Source: Bacteroidota bacterium
Lineage (GTDB): Bacteria > Bacteroidota > Bacteroidia > 2-12-FULL-35-15
Assembly (NCBI GenBank): GCA_029237775.1
Contig: JAQZBR010000004.1
Location: 372,001-436,000, forward strand
Reading direction: 5' to 3'
DNA length: 64,000 bases
Shown: piece after piece, positions 20,750 through 28,807 of the stretch
Layout: every line of letters begins with the position of its first letter
Position numbering within the stretch: the stretch's first letter is position 1
Notes under the pieces: generated by a model
Databases searched by the model: none
Told to the model about the DNA's origin: nothing
Seen by the model: the letters and a program-made list of their open reading frames with translations, nothing else
Position numbers and translations under genes: made by a program

Positions 20750-21133
20750 ATGGAAACGAAAAGAAAAATATTAATTATAGATGACGAACCGGATATCCTG
20801 GAATTTTTGTCCTATAATTTCAGAAAGAAGGGTTTTAAGGTAATAATTGCGAACAACGGATTCGAAGGTCTTCAAAAAGCGAGATTAGAGAAACCTGAGA
20901 TCATAATATCAGATATTTTAATGCCTCAAATGGACGGCATCGAAATGTGTAAATCAATAAGAAAAGATAAAGAGTTGATCGATATCCCTTTCATCTTTTT
21001 GACTGCAGTGAATGATGATTACAAAGTTCTTTACGCAATGACTTCAGGAGCTGACCAGTTAGCTTCAAAGCCGATACGTTTTGAATACCTGTTGAATATG
21101 GTCAATAATCTGCTCGTAGAAGCAAAGTATTAA
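20750..21133 (+). CDS. Lone receiver, PhoB-receiver-like
   Basis: A 127-residue receiver without output domain: acidic pair IIDDEPD, Asp55 in IIISDILMPQMDG, Thr85 and Lys107 in ASKPIRF, so all phosphorylation residues are present. The first 25 residues (DDEPDILEFLSYN block) are almost the same as PhoB at 15093-15776, which suggests descent from its receiver. Without a DNA-binding domain it could act as a phosphate sink or a connector for PhoR, or signal to the phosphatase encoded nearby. The start at 20750 follows the minus-7 element by 11 bases; the frame opening further upstream overlaps the promoter. Confidence 0.85.
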   Translation: METKRKILIIDDEPDILEFLSYNFRKKGFKVIIANNGFEGLQKARLEKPEIIISDILMPQMDGIEMCKSIRKDKELIDIPFIFLTAVNDDYKVLYAMTSGADQLASKPIRFEYLLNMVNNLLVEAKY

Positions 21134-21156
21134 CATTTAACAAAGATGAAACTGAC

Positions 21157-21178
21157 ACCTGCCAATGCAGGTTTTTTT
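21157..21178 (+). terminator. Rho-independent terminator after lone receiver
   Basis: A 6-bp stem, ACCTGC with GCAGGT, around CAAT, followed by a run of seven T, 23 bases after the receiver stop codon. Confidence 0.85.
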
Positions 21179-21249
21179 ATGTCGAATTCGCTTTCATAAA
21201 ATTCAGCATTCACCACAACTCTATTTTGAGCTTCAGAACTTAAAAATTA

Positions 21250-21621
21250 ATGAAACACATTCTTTTAGTATTTAGCGACCTGAACGAATCAGAATTCATT
21301 TCAACAAATCTGCATGAAAGTGCGTATGAGATCACATGCGTCAGCAATCTGACCCAGGCTACCGAAGCAATCCACAATACTGTTCCCGATTTAATCGTGA
21401 TCAATGATTCTACTCCGGATAATGAAACCTTGAAGTTTATTATAATGCATGAAAAATTAAATATTAAAAGCCTCCTAATAACGGATCAGAAAAATATAAA
21501 CCTTTTCTCTACACTTGCAGTGCAGGGCCAAAACTTCGTAACAACTCATTTCCGACCTAAGCTTTTACTAAGTATGATAAGGGCAATAATGAATGAAGAA
21601 ATCCTCGATTGGGCGGTCTGA
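21250..21621 (+). CDS. Degenerate (pseudo-) receiver protein
   Basis: A 123-residue protein with a receiver-like layout: LLVFSD in place of the acidic pair, DLIVINDSTPDNE in place of the phospho-acceptor loop, SLLITD for the beta-4 Thr, and TTHFRPKLL where the Lys-Pro motif belongs. The phospho-acceptor is Asn52 with Asp53 shifted by one, and the conserved Lys is replaced by His100. It therefore should not be phosphorylated in the usual way. It may act through protein contacts only. It sits between a normal lone receiver and a SpoIIE-type phosphatase, with its stop codon 1 base from that gene's stop (convergent). Confidence 0.7.
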   Translation: MKHILLVFSDLNESEFISTNLHESAYEITCVSNLTQATEAIHNTVPDLIVINDSTPDNETLKFIIMHEKLNIKSLLITDQKNINLFSTLAVQGQNFVTTHFRPKLLLSMIRAIMNEEILDWAV

Positions 21622-21622
21622 A

Positions 21623-22495
21623 CTAAAGTTTAATACCGACAACAAGCATGTCATCAGTCTGCTCAAAATTGTTTTTCCACTCATTTATGATTCGTTCAAG
21701 TTCCAGCTTTTGAGTTTGCATGGAAAATCTCGATGTCTTTAAAAGTGTGTCCCGAAAGTTGGCAGTCATGAACTTTTTATTATTTCTCCCCCCAAACTGA
21801 TCAGCATATCCATCGGTAAACAAATATAATTTGTCTCCCGGTTCATATGTCCTTACGCTCTTTTTATACTCACGATTGTTCTCGAGCTTCAGGCCTCCTA
21901 TCGGATACCGGGAACCATCTATACGGTCCAGAATATTTCTTGAAACATGATATAATGTCCGGAAAGCGCCTGCAAAGGACACTTCCATAAGCTCAGGATC
22001 AATGCAACAGAGACCTATATCCATTCCGTCATTAAGATTTTTACTTTCTTCGAATAGCTCATTTGAATAACCAAAAGCCTTGTTGATCTTATGATCCAAT
22101 CGCTGAAGAATAGATGAAACATTCGTATTCTTTTCCTCGATCACTATCTGATTGAGCAAGCTTATTCCGAGAACAGACATAAAAGCACCGGGAATACCGT
22201 GACCTGTGCAATCCGCAGCCGCCACTATAATTTTTGAATCTATTTTAGTGAACCAATAAAAATCACCGCTGACAATATCCTTAGGTTTAAATAAAATGAA
22301 CGAGTCGTCAAACAAACGGGCCAGATGTTTTTCTTTTAACATCATTCCTTCCTGGATGCGTTTTGCATAAATTATACTCTCATTCAATTCTTCCGTTTTA
22401 GTTGACACTGAACCTTCAAGTAAAATAATTTCTTCTTTTTTAGTTTCAATACTTTTACGCTTTGGTAAGAAAGTTACCTCTTTAATCATATTCAT
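21623..22495 (-). CDS. SpoIIE/PP2C-type serine phosphatase
   Basis: About 290 residues: a short N-terminal coiled region (about 15-60), then a PP2C-SpoIIE catalytic domain. Metal-binding Asp residues lie in GDFYWF, AADCTGHGIPGAFMS, LFTDGYADQFGG and TDDMLVVGIKL. RsbU/SpoIIE-type phosphatases dephosphorylate anti-sigma-factor antagonists and related switch proteins. No sensor domain is attached, and no anti-sigma factor or STAS gene is in the window, so input probably comes from a partner such as a nearby receiver. ATG 22495 is preferred because a minus-7 element lies at 22516-22523; a start at 22531 would precede it. ATG 22489 is also possible. Confidence 0.88.
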   Translation of the reverse strand: MNMIKEVTFLPKRKSIETKKEEIILLEGSVSTKTEELNESIIYAKRIQEGMMLKEKHLARLFDDSFILFKPKDIVSGDFYWFTKIDSKIIVAAADCTGHGIPGAFMSVLGISLLNQIVIEEKNTNVSSILQRLDHKINKAFGYSNELFEESKNLNDGMDIGLCCIDPELMEVSFAGAFRTLYHVSRNILDRIDGSRYPIGGLKLENNREYKKSVRTYEPGDKLYLFTDGYADQFGGRNNKKFMTANFRDTLLKTSRFSMQTQKLELERIINEWKNNFEQTDDMLVVGIKL

Positions 22496-22515
22496 AATAA
22501 CAAGATTTATTAACG

Positions 22516-22523
22516 CAAAATTA
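22516..22523 (-). promoter_or_regulatory. Minus-7 element for the SpoIIE-type phosphatase
   Basis: TAATTTTG on the minus strand, a full TAnnTTTG match, 20 bases before the chosen ATG. No phased TTAAC set was found upstream of it. Confidence 0.55.
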
Positions 22524-22636
22524 GTCATCACACATAACCTGTGAATTTTAAGAAAATAAAGAAATTGTTAAGAGTATCAATTGAAAGAAAGTAATGCAGG
22601 AGCGTCAAAAGAAATCCCAACGCAGATTATGTGAGC

Positions 22637-23320
22637 TTATGTTTCAAGGCTGTAACCAATCCCCTTAATGGTCTTAATATATTTATCTCCGATCTTCTCT
22701 CTCAGTTTTCGGATATGAACATCAATAGTCCTGTTCTTGGAAAATATCTCATACCCCCAGATAAGCTGTGAGATTTCTTTTCTTGTAAAAACTTTCCTTG
22801 GGGATGTGGAAAGTAAAGCCAAAAGTTCAAATTCTTTTCTTGGCAAAACAATCTCTTCTCCATCCCTGAAAATCAAATATCTCTCCCGATCGATGATGAG
22901 ACCTGCCAGCTGCTTTCTGACAGAGATATCTGAAAATGTGATATGACGTTTGAGTAAAGCTTTTAGTCGGCTAATCAGGACTCTCGGCCTTACGGGTTTT
23001 ATTATATAATCGTCTGCACCCGCGTTGAAAGCAGCGATCTGCGAATAATCCTCTTCGCGTTCTGTGTAAAAAACAATGATCAGTTCAGAAAGGTCTTCGA
23101 TCTGTCTTAAGTCCATGCAGACCTCAATCCCATCCATGACAGGCATAAGAACATCAATAAGAATCAGATGCGGAAGTTCAGACTTGGCAATACCAACTAC
23201 TGACTTAGAATTCGATGAAGAAAAAACAGTGAACCCCTCAGCTCTTAAAGCAGAAGTAAGATTATCTAGGATCTGAATATCATTGTCAACGACAAGAATT
23301 TTAAAGCTTGATGGTATCAT
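22637..23320 (-). CDS. Orphan PhoB-like response regulator (OmpR family)
   Basis: A 227-residue paralog of PhoB, identical in length: receiver with Asp56 in LILIDVLMPVMDG, Thr in FYTERE and Lys in IIKPVRPRVL, then a winged helix with EFELLALLSTSPRKVFTRK and NRTIDVHIRKLREKIG. The two proteins are nearly the same in the DYSQIA to GADDYI stretch and in the recognition helix, so they probably read similar DNA boxes. No histidine kinase gene is adjacent. Its own promoter has an 11-bp phased box (23366-23392), which suggests Pho control or autoregulation. Confidence 0.9.
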   Translation of the reverse strand: MIPSSFKILVVDNDIQILDNLTSALRAEGFTVFSSSNSKSVVGIAKSELPHLILIDVLMPVMDGIEVCMDLRQIEDLSELIIVFYTEREEDYSQIAAFNAGADDYIIKPVRPRVLISRLKALLKRHITFSDISVRKQLAGLIIDRERYLIFRDGEEIVLPRKEFELLALLSTSPRKVFTRKEISQLIWGYEIFSKNRTIDVHIRKLREKIGDKYIKTIKGIGYSLET

Positions 23321-23336
23321 TAAAAAAAATATGGTC

Positions 23337-23392
23337 CAAAAGTAACCGTGTGATTTCGCTTTTACATTACGTTAAGATTAACTTTACCTTAG
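23337..23392 (-). promoter_or_regulatory. Pho-type box and minus-7 element
   Basis: On the minus strand, CTAAG (23392-23388), TTAAT (23381-23377) and GTAAT (23370-23366) are spaced exactly 11 bp. TACTTTTG, a full minus-7 consensus, lies at 23344-23337, 21 bases after the last unit. An extra TTAAC at 23375-23371 is out of register. Confidence 0.6.
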
Positions 23393-23470
23393 CAATACTT
23401 GATACCAGCGGTTCAGGTTGTTGTTTTTTCAGCACACCAAATCGTATAGATTTGTATTGATTAATTAGGC

Positions 23471-23478
23471 TAAATTTG
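23471..23478 (+). promoter_or_regulatory. Minus-7 element for carbonic anhydrase
   Basis: TAAATTTG, a full match to TAnnTTTG, 16 bases before the ATG at 23495. No phased TTAAC units are present upstream. Confidence 0.6.
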
Positions 23479-23494
23479 CAGAAGAGAAAAAATT

Positions 23495-24127
23495 ATGAAA
23501 GAAAGCTATAATCGTCTTTTTGAAGGCAATAAGAAATGGGCAGCTGAAAAGCTCAGCAATGATCCCAATTATTTTAAGGGTTTATCGATGGGGCAAAGCC
23601 CTGAATACCTCTGGATAGGGTGTTCTGACAGTAGAGTTCCCGCGAACGAGATCACAGGAACAAAGTCGGGAGAAATATTTGTTCATCGTAATATTGCGAA
23701 TGTGGTAGTGCATACCGACATGAATTTGTTAAGTGTCCTATATTATGCCGTAGAGGTTTTGCATGTTAAGCATGTGATCGTTTGCGGACATTACGGTTGC
23801 GGAGGCGTTATTGCATCAATGAACAATAAAGACAATGGTTTTGTAAACAACTGGCTGCGCAACATTAAAGAGGTTTACGAAAAGCACCATGAGGAACTTG
23901 AAGCCATTCCCGAAATACGTGATCGTGAAAACAGGCTGGTTGAGCTGAATGTGATCGAACAGGTGCACAATCTAGCCAAAACAAGAATAGTTCAGCAAGC
24001 CTGGAAAAAACGCGAACTACAGGTTCATGGCTGGGTCTACGGTTTTGACAATGGATTGATCAAAGACCTGAATGTCATGGTAGATGAAATAAGTGACCTG
24101 GAACCCATCTTCCGGTTTGACCTTTAA
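23495..24127 (+). CDS. can: Beta-class carbonic anhydrase
   Basis: A 210-residue enzyme for reversible CO2 hydration. The zinc ligands Cys43, His99 and Cys102 (CSDSRVPA and CGHYGCGGV) and the Asp45-Arg47 dyad are present. The length and the C-terminal VHGWVYGF segment match the Can type. It has its own promoter and terminator. It sits inside the phosphate island without a Pho box, so its placement may be incidental. Confidence 0.95.
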   Translation: MKESYNRLFEGNKKWAAEKLSNDPNYFKGLSMGQSPEYLWIGCSDSRVPANEITGTKSGEIFVHRNIANVVVHTDMNLLSVLYYAVEVLHVKHVIVCGHYGCGGVIASMNNKDNGFVNNWLRNIKEVYEKHHEELEAIPEIRDRENRLVELNVIEQVHNLAKTRIVQQAWKKRELQVHGWVYGFDNGLIKDLNVMVDEISDLEPIFRFDL

Positions 24128-24132
24128 ACTTC

Positions 24133-24158
24133 AAAAGCCTTCTCCTGAAGGCTTTTTT
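24133..24158 (+). terminator. Rho-independent terminator after carbonic anhydrase
   Basis: A 9-bp stem, AAAGCCTTC with GAAGGCTTT, around TCCT, with a T run, 6 bases after the stop codon. Confidence 0.88.
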
Positions 24159-24245
24159 ATTGTCTTTAATTGGCTGTGGCACATAAATTTAGCTATTTCT
24201 TATCGCTAATATTTTGAGACTGTATTTTATAAAGTTCACAAACAG

Positions 24246-24290
24246 TTAACACACTCTTAACATGAAAATTTTCTTAACAAGATACATTTG
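24246..24290 (+). promoter_or_regulatory. Pho-type box and minus-7 element
   Basis: TTAAC at 24246 and TTAAC at 24257 are 11 bp apart; a third in-register unit at 24268 is poor (ATTTT). A further TTAAC at 24274 is out of register. TACATTTG, a full minus-7 consensus, lies at 24283-24290, 10 bases after the third register position. Confidence 0.6.
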
Positions 24291-24327
24291 CTGCAGTTAA
24301 ATATTTATTAACTCACACTTAAAACAA

Positions 24328-25635
24328 ATGAAACTTACAATCAACCTTATTTTAACATTAATATTAGCTGTATTCCTGTTTCCGGTGAGCACAATCAAGG
24401 CTCAGGAAACTGTGGAAGAACCAATAGATACTCTTGCAAGAAGCATTGCGCAAATAAAAGATGATCTTGCCAAATTAAAGAAACTAAAAATTTCAGGTTA
24501 TGTACAACCGCAATGGCAATATGTGGATTCAGCCGGAGCCCCCTCAGTTGCCGGAGGCGATTTCAGCAATGGCGTAAATAAGATTCAAAACAGATTCATG
24601 ATGCGAAGGGGAAGGATTAAATTTACATACGAGTCTGGAATAGCTACCTATTTAATGAATATTGATGCAACCGAAAACGGAATATTCATGCGTGAAACAT
24701 TTGCAAAGATTACTGACCCCTGGACAAAAAGCTTCAGCTTACTTGCGGGATTACATCAGGTTCAATTTGGCTTTGAGCTTAACCAGTCTTCAAGCACAAG
24801 AGAAACCCCGGAACGTGCAAGAGTAAATCAGACCCTTTTTCCAACCGAACGTGACCTTGGAGCATTCGCGACTTACCAGGCACCAAAGACATCTTTTCTG
24901 AACGGGGTACGCGTTGACCTTGCTGTTATGAACGGTAGCACACGTGTTACAAAAGAATTTGACAGCTACAAAGATGTAAGTGCGAGACTTGCATACGGTA
25001 AGACTTCCAAAAGTGAAAAGATGACATATGCTATCGGAGCATCTTATTATAATGGAGGATATCAGCAAGGTGTGAAAACAGAATATAACTTCAAAACCCT
25101 TGCGAACGGAGAAACAGGTTTCGAAGCAAAAACAGATACGACTAACTTTAAGAAAAAAGCTATCAGGGAATACATGGGAGTCGATCTTCAATTATCCTTC
25201 GACTGGAAGCCGGGTATCACCACCATCAGAGGAGAGTATTTATTTGGTAAGCAGCCTGGAACAGGCTCATCTTCTGCCAGTGCGAGCGCCCAGCTTAAAT
25301 GGACCGACAAATTATACCACCGAAATTTTGATGCTGCATATTTTTACCTTGTTCAGAACATCGGACATACAAAATTCCAGGTGGTTGCAAAATACGATTG
25401 GTATGATCCTAACACAAAGATCTCCGGCCGCAGGATCGGGAAAGCGGGAACAAACACAGGTGTGGGTGATGTACGTTTCGATACTTATGGTTTTGGTTTA
25501 ACTTGTAAGCTAACTGAAAATCTGAAGATCATGACTTACTATGATCTTGTCCAAAATGAAAAAACAGCATTGGCACAGTATGGAACTGATATTAAAGACA
25601 ATGTATTAACAATCAGAATGCAGGCTAAATTCTAA
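24328..25635 (+). CDS. Phosphate-selective porin (OprO/OprP family)
   Basis: A 435-residue outer-membrane porin. A signal peptide (about 1-26, ending IKAQ) precedes a short coiled segment (SIAQIKDDLAKLKKLKIS), then a beta-barrel with the family's first strands (KISGYVQPQWQ, RFMMRRGRIKFTYE) and a C-terminal strand ending in Phe. OprP-type porins pass phosphate and polyphosphate into the periplasm. A Pho-type box upstream and pstS 91 bases downstream support that role; anion selectivity itself cannot be read from the sequence. Confidence 0.9.
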   Translation: MKLTINLILTLILAVFLFPVSTIKAQETVEEPIDTLARSIAQIKDDLAKLKKLKISGYVQPQWQYVDSAGAPSVAGGDFSNGVNKIQNRFMMRRGRIKFTYESGIATYLMNIDATENGIFMRETFAKITDPWTKSFSLLAGLHQVQFGFELNQSSSTRETPERARVNQTLFPTERDLGAFATYQAPKTSFLNGVRVDLAVMNGSTRVTKEFDSYKDVSARLAYGKTSKSEKMTYAIGASYYNGGYQQGVKTEYNFKTLANGETGFEAKTDTTNFKKKAIREYMGVDLQLSFDWKPGITTIRGEYLFGKQPGTGSSSASASAQLKWTDKLYHRNFDAAYFYLVQNIGHTKFQVVAKYDWYDPNTKISGRRIGKAGTNTGVGDVRFDTYGFGLTCKLTENLKIMTYYDLVQNEKTALAQYGTDIKDNVLTIRMQAKF

Positions 25636-25648
25636 ACCACCTAATTAA

Positions 25649-25704
25649 TTAACACCAACACAATTTCAACTTAACATACCCTTAACCCTGCTGATGTAAT
25701 TTTG
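25649..25704 (+). promoter_or_regulatory. Pho-type box and minus-7 element for pstS
   Basis: TTAAC at 25649, 25671 and 25682 lie at 22 and 11 bp spacings, all in one register. TAATTTTG at 25697-25704 is a full minus-7 element 10 bases after the last unit, so the box occupies the minus-33 position, as expected for an activator-dependent promoter. Confidence 0.72.
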
Positions 25705-25726
25705 AAGAAATTATAAAACACTAAAA

Positions 25727-26539
25727 ATGAAAACTCAAACTATATTGCTTGCATTGGCCCTGTACACAGGATCTTGCTTTGCACAAAAATTAAAAGGAAG
25801 TGATACTGTATTACCACTTACGCAGAAGGAAGCAGAAAGCTATATGAAAGCGAACAAGGCAAATAAAATAACAGTAACCGGTGGCGGAAGCGGTGTTGGA
25901 TTGGCTGCTCTTGTGGATAATACTACTGATATTGCAATGTCCTCCAGAAAAATAAAAATGGATGAGAAAATGAAGCTCCAGGATGCGGGTAGAGCTTATA
26001 AAGAAACAATAATAGCTTATGATGCCTTATCCGTAATCGTAAATCCTTCGAATAAAGTTTCTCAGCTGACACGTGAACAGCTTGAAGGTATATTTACCGG
26101 AAAGATCAAAAACTGGAAAGAAGTTGGCGGTGATGACATGCAAATCGTGGCATACTCCCGCGAAACAAGCTCAGGAACATATGAATTCTTCAAAGAACAT
26201 GTATTAAACAAAAAAAATTACGCTTCAAATGTGTTGAATATGCCTGCAACAGGTGCTATCGTTCAGTCTGTAAGTCAGACTAAAGGAGCGATCGGTTATG
26301 TAGGCCTTGCATATTCTGAAGGAAACGTTAAATCTTTAAAAGTGTCTTACGACAAAGGAAAAACATACATAGCTCCATCGATGGCAACAGCGAAGGATAA
26401 AACATATCCTATTGTAAGGCCTTTATATTATTATTACCTCACTTCTTCAGAGAAAATTGTTAAACCTTTTGTAGACTACGTTTTATCTGCAACCGGACAG
26501 AAAATCGTGGAGGATATAGGTTATATTCCTTTGAAATAG
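25727..26539 (+). CDS. pstS: Phosphate ABC transporter substrate-binding protein PstS
   Basis: A 270-residue periplasmic phosphate-binding protein with signal peptide (about 1-19, CFAQ). Phosphate-binding motifs are KGSDTV (about 23-28), GGGSGVGLAAL, IAMSSRKI and YSRETSSGTYEFF. Lobe 2 has LSVIVNPSNK, LTREQLEGIFTGKIKNW and GAIGYVGLAY. It delivers phosphate to PstC-PstA. It has its own Pho-type promoter and terminator, separating high PstS output from pstCAB. Confidence 0.96.
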   Translation: MKTQTILLALALYTGSCFAQKLKGSDTVLPLTQKEAESYMKANKANKITVTGGGSGVGLAALVDNTTDIAMSSRKIKMDEKMKLQDAGRAYKETIIAYDALSVIVNPSNKVSQLTREQLEGIFTGKIKNWKEVGGDDMQIVAYSRETSSGTYEFFKEHVLNKKNYASNVLNMPATGAIVQSVSQTKGAIGYVGLAYSEGNVKSLKVSYDKGKTYIAPSMATAKDKTYPIVRPLYYYYLTSSEKIVKPFVDYVLSATGQKIVEDIGYIPLK

Positions 26540-26560
26540 ATATTGGTTGTTCTTCATCTC

Positions 26561-26592
26561 AAATACCTGCTGAATCCGGCAGGTATTTTTTT
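26561..26592 (+). terminator. Rho-independent terminator after pstS
   Basis: A perfect 10-bp stem, AAATACCTGC with GCAGGTATTT, around 8 bases, followed by a T run. Confidence 0.88.
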
Positions 26593-26608
26593 TGTATCAT
26601 AAATCTGA

Positions 26609-26675
26609 TTAACATTAAGTTAACACAAGGATAACCTTCCATAAACCACTATCCTTTCTAACTAAAATACCTTTG
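26609..26675 (+). promoter_or_regulatory. Pho-type box and minus-7 element for pstCAB-phoU
   Basis: TTAAC at 26609, TTAAC at 26620 and ATAAC at 26631 are spaced exactly 11 bp. TACCTTTG at 26668-26675 is a full minus-7 element. The 32-base gap equals 10 plus two repeat lengths. Confidence 0.72.
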
Positions 26676-26698
26676 CCGCCAACAAACAATGAAAACAA

Positions 26699-27907
26699 TT
26701 GAAGCCCTTTTATAAAAAATTCTCCGAAAAGTTCATCGAAGGACTGCTGATGCTGAGCGGTACTGTTACCAGCCTGGCAGTAGTTCTGATCGTATTTTTT
26801 CTTTTTAAGGAGGGTGTTAGCGTATTCAATCAAGAGGCTGTAGAAGAAGGCTATGTGGTTGCCGTAAATAAAAAGAACAGCGCTGATCATATAAGTTCAG
26901 AAGACCTAAAAAACATCTATGACCAAAAGATCACACACTGGACTCCGATCAATGGGAAACCTGACTCTATTGTGTTGTTCCGTTTGGAAGACATATCGAA
27001 TTTTTACAGCGATGAGCAAATAGGTGAAAATTTTGAAGGACTACCGACATGTCTTAGCAGTGTCGTTGACAGCCTCCCCGATATCATCGCATTCTTTCCG
27101 GAACGTTATCTTGCCAAAAATTTTAAAGGAAAGGTTCTTCAAGTTGACAAGATCAAAATGTCGGAGTTTTTTGGTGGTAAGGAATGGTTTCCCACGGCAC
27201 AACCCTCTGCTCAGTTAGGTGTTATGCCCTTGATCCTGGGAACTCTGTGGGTCAGTCTCGGTGCGATCCTTCTGGCGCTGCCTTTAGGCCTTGCCGCAGC
27301 TGTGTACATGAGTGAGATCGCAAACGAGAAGGTGAGACGCGTTATGAAGCCACTTATAGAGCTTCTTGCAGGAATACCTTCTGTTGTTTATGGGTTCTTC
27401 GGCCTTGTTATCATTGTACCCCTTATTCAAAAGACATTTCAATTACCTGTTGGTGAAACCGGGCTGGCAGGAAGCATTATTCTTGGCATTATGGCCTTGC
27501 CGACTATTATAACAATTTCCGAAGACGCGATGCGTAACACACCAAGGGCGATGAAAGAAGCCAGTCTCGCCCTGGGCGCAAGCAAATGGCAAACAATATA
27601 CAAAGTTGTTGTTCCGTACTCTATTTCCGGAATAACTGCCGGAGCAATTCTAGGCATAGGCCGCGCAATCGGTGAAACCATGGCTGTTTTGATGGTGACA
27701 GGAAATGCAGCAGTGATCCCCCATTCCATTTTACAACCTGTCAGGACAATTCCCGCGACAATTGCAGCCGAATTAGGTGAAGCACCTGCTGGTGGTTTGC
27801 ACTATAAAGCATTGTTTGCGTTAGGCTGTATCCTCTTTCTGATCACACTATTCATTAACCTTACTGTTGAGTTTATTACCGGCAGAAATAAACATCAAAA
27901 ACACTGA
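26699..27907 (+). CDS. pstC: Phosphate ABC transporter permease PstC with PstS-like loop
   Basis: About 402 residues. The first membrane segment (about 13-38) is followed by a periplasmic loop of about 125 residues, then the usual permease core with helices from about residue 175 and the EAA loop ([20 protein letters not shown]). The loop is much longer than in E. coli PstC and resembles lobe 2 of the adjacent PstS: YVVAVNKKN, then SSEDLKNIYDQKITHW, then DIIAFFPERYL and GKVLQV. The only in-frame early start is TTG 26699, since a stop codon lies at 26690-26692. An ATG at 26689 would join the frame if one A of the AAAA run were missing. The gene ends in a TGATG overlap with pstA. Confidence 0.92.
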   Translation: MKPFYKKFSEKFIEGLLMLSGTVTSLAVVLIVFFLFKEGVSVFNQEAVEEGYVVAVNKKNSADHISSEDLKNIYDQKITHWTPINGKPDSIVLFRLEDISNFYSDEQIGENFEGLPTCLSSVVDSLPDIIAFFPERYLAKNFKGKVLQVDKIKMSEFFGGKEWFPTAQPSAQLGVMPLILGTLWVSLGAILLALPLGLAAAVYMSEIANEKVRRVMKPLIELLAGIPSVVYGFFGLVIIVPLIQKTFQLPVGETGLAGSIILGIMALPTIITISEDAMRNTPRAMKEASLALGASKWQTIYKVVVPYSISGITAGAILGIGRAIGETMAVLMVTGNAAVIPHSILQPVRTIPATIAAELGEAPAGGLHYKALFALGCILFLITLFINLTVEFITGRNKHQKH

Positions 27908-28791
27908 TGCAGTTACCTGACGAACATAAACTCGCAAGCTCTAAAAAGCGAAAACAGGCAATAGCATTCTGGATCTTCAGGATTTTCAGCTATGCAATTA
28001 TTGCTATCCTTTTTTCGATCCTGTCCTTCATTACCTATAAAGGATTTTCAGCCATCAGCTGGGGCTTCATCACTCAAATGCCTGAAGAAGGTATGACGAA
28101 AGGCGGAATTTTTCCTGCAATTATCGGGACTTTATATCTGGTTTGCGGAAGTATGCTGTTTGCTTTTCCAATTGGCGTATTAGCTGCCATTTACATGAAT
28201 GAATATGTGAAAGACGGCATTATTAAGAAGATCATCAAACAGATGACTAACAATCTGGCAGGGATTCCTTCTATTGTTTTCGGTCTGTTCGGAATGTCAC
28301 TGTTTGTGAACAAACTCGGATTTGGTGACTCGATCATTGCAGGCTCATTAACACTTGGATTGCTTGCACTTCCTGTCGTGATCAGAACAACTGAAGAAGC
28401 ATTAAAAGCAGTGGATGATACTTTCAGGCAAGCAAGTCTTGGACTTGGAGCCAGCAAATGGCAAACAACAAGCAAAGTAGTTATACCAATAGCTTTTCCG
28501 AATATTATAACAGGATTGATCCTCTCTATCGGAAGGGTTTCCGGAGAAACAGCGCCCATCCTTTTTACAGTAGCAGCCTACTTTTTACCAAAGCTTCCCA
28601 CAAGTATCTTTGACCAGGTAATGGCTCTACCATATCACTTGTACGTAATATCAACAAGTGGAACCAACATTGAAGAATCGCGTCCTGTAGCTTATGGAAC
28701 TGCATTGGTACTCATACTTATAGTTCTCTTCGCTAACCTTCTTGCGAATGCATTAAGGAAGTACTTTGGGAAAAAAGTAAAAATGAATTAG
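27907..28791 (+). CDS. pstA: Phosphate ABC transporter permease PstA
   Basis: A 294-residue inner-membrane permease with six predicted segments, the first at about 22-45. The EAA loop reads [21 protein letters not shown], cut short here to its core. PstA pairs with PstC to form the channel. It overlaps the pstC stop codon by one base (TGATG), so translational coupling is likely. Length and layout are normal, without the extra loop seen in PstC. Confidence 0.95.
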   Translation: MQLPDEHKLASSKKRKQAIAFWIFRIFSYAIIAILFSILSFITYKGFSAISWGFITQMPEEGMTKGGIFPAIIGTLYLVCGSMLFAFPIGVLAAIYMNEYVKDGIIKKIIKQMTNNLAGIPSIVFGLFGMSLFVNKLGFGDSIIAGSLTLGLLALPVVIRTTEEALKAVDDTFRQASLGLGASKWQTTSKVVIPIAFPNIITGLILSIGRVSGETAPILFTVAAYFLPKLPTSIFDQVMALPYHLYVISTSGTNIEESRPVAYGTALVLILIVLFANLLANALRKYFGKKVKMN

Positions 28792-28807
28792 AATCAAAGA
28801 TCACAAA

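Noticed and set aside
21130-21141. TTAAC pair after the lone receiver gene
   Set aside because: The spacing is 7 bp, not 11, and a terminator follows directly.
22516-22571. Possible Pho box for the SpoIIE-type phosphatase
   Set aside because: Only one TTAAC unit (minus strand, 22571-22567) lies in register with the minus-7 element; the other register positions do not match.
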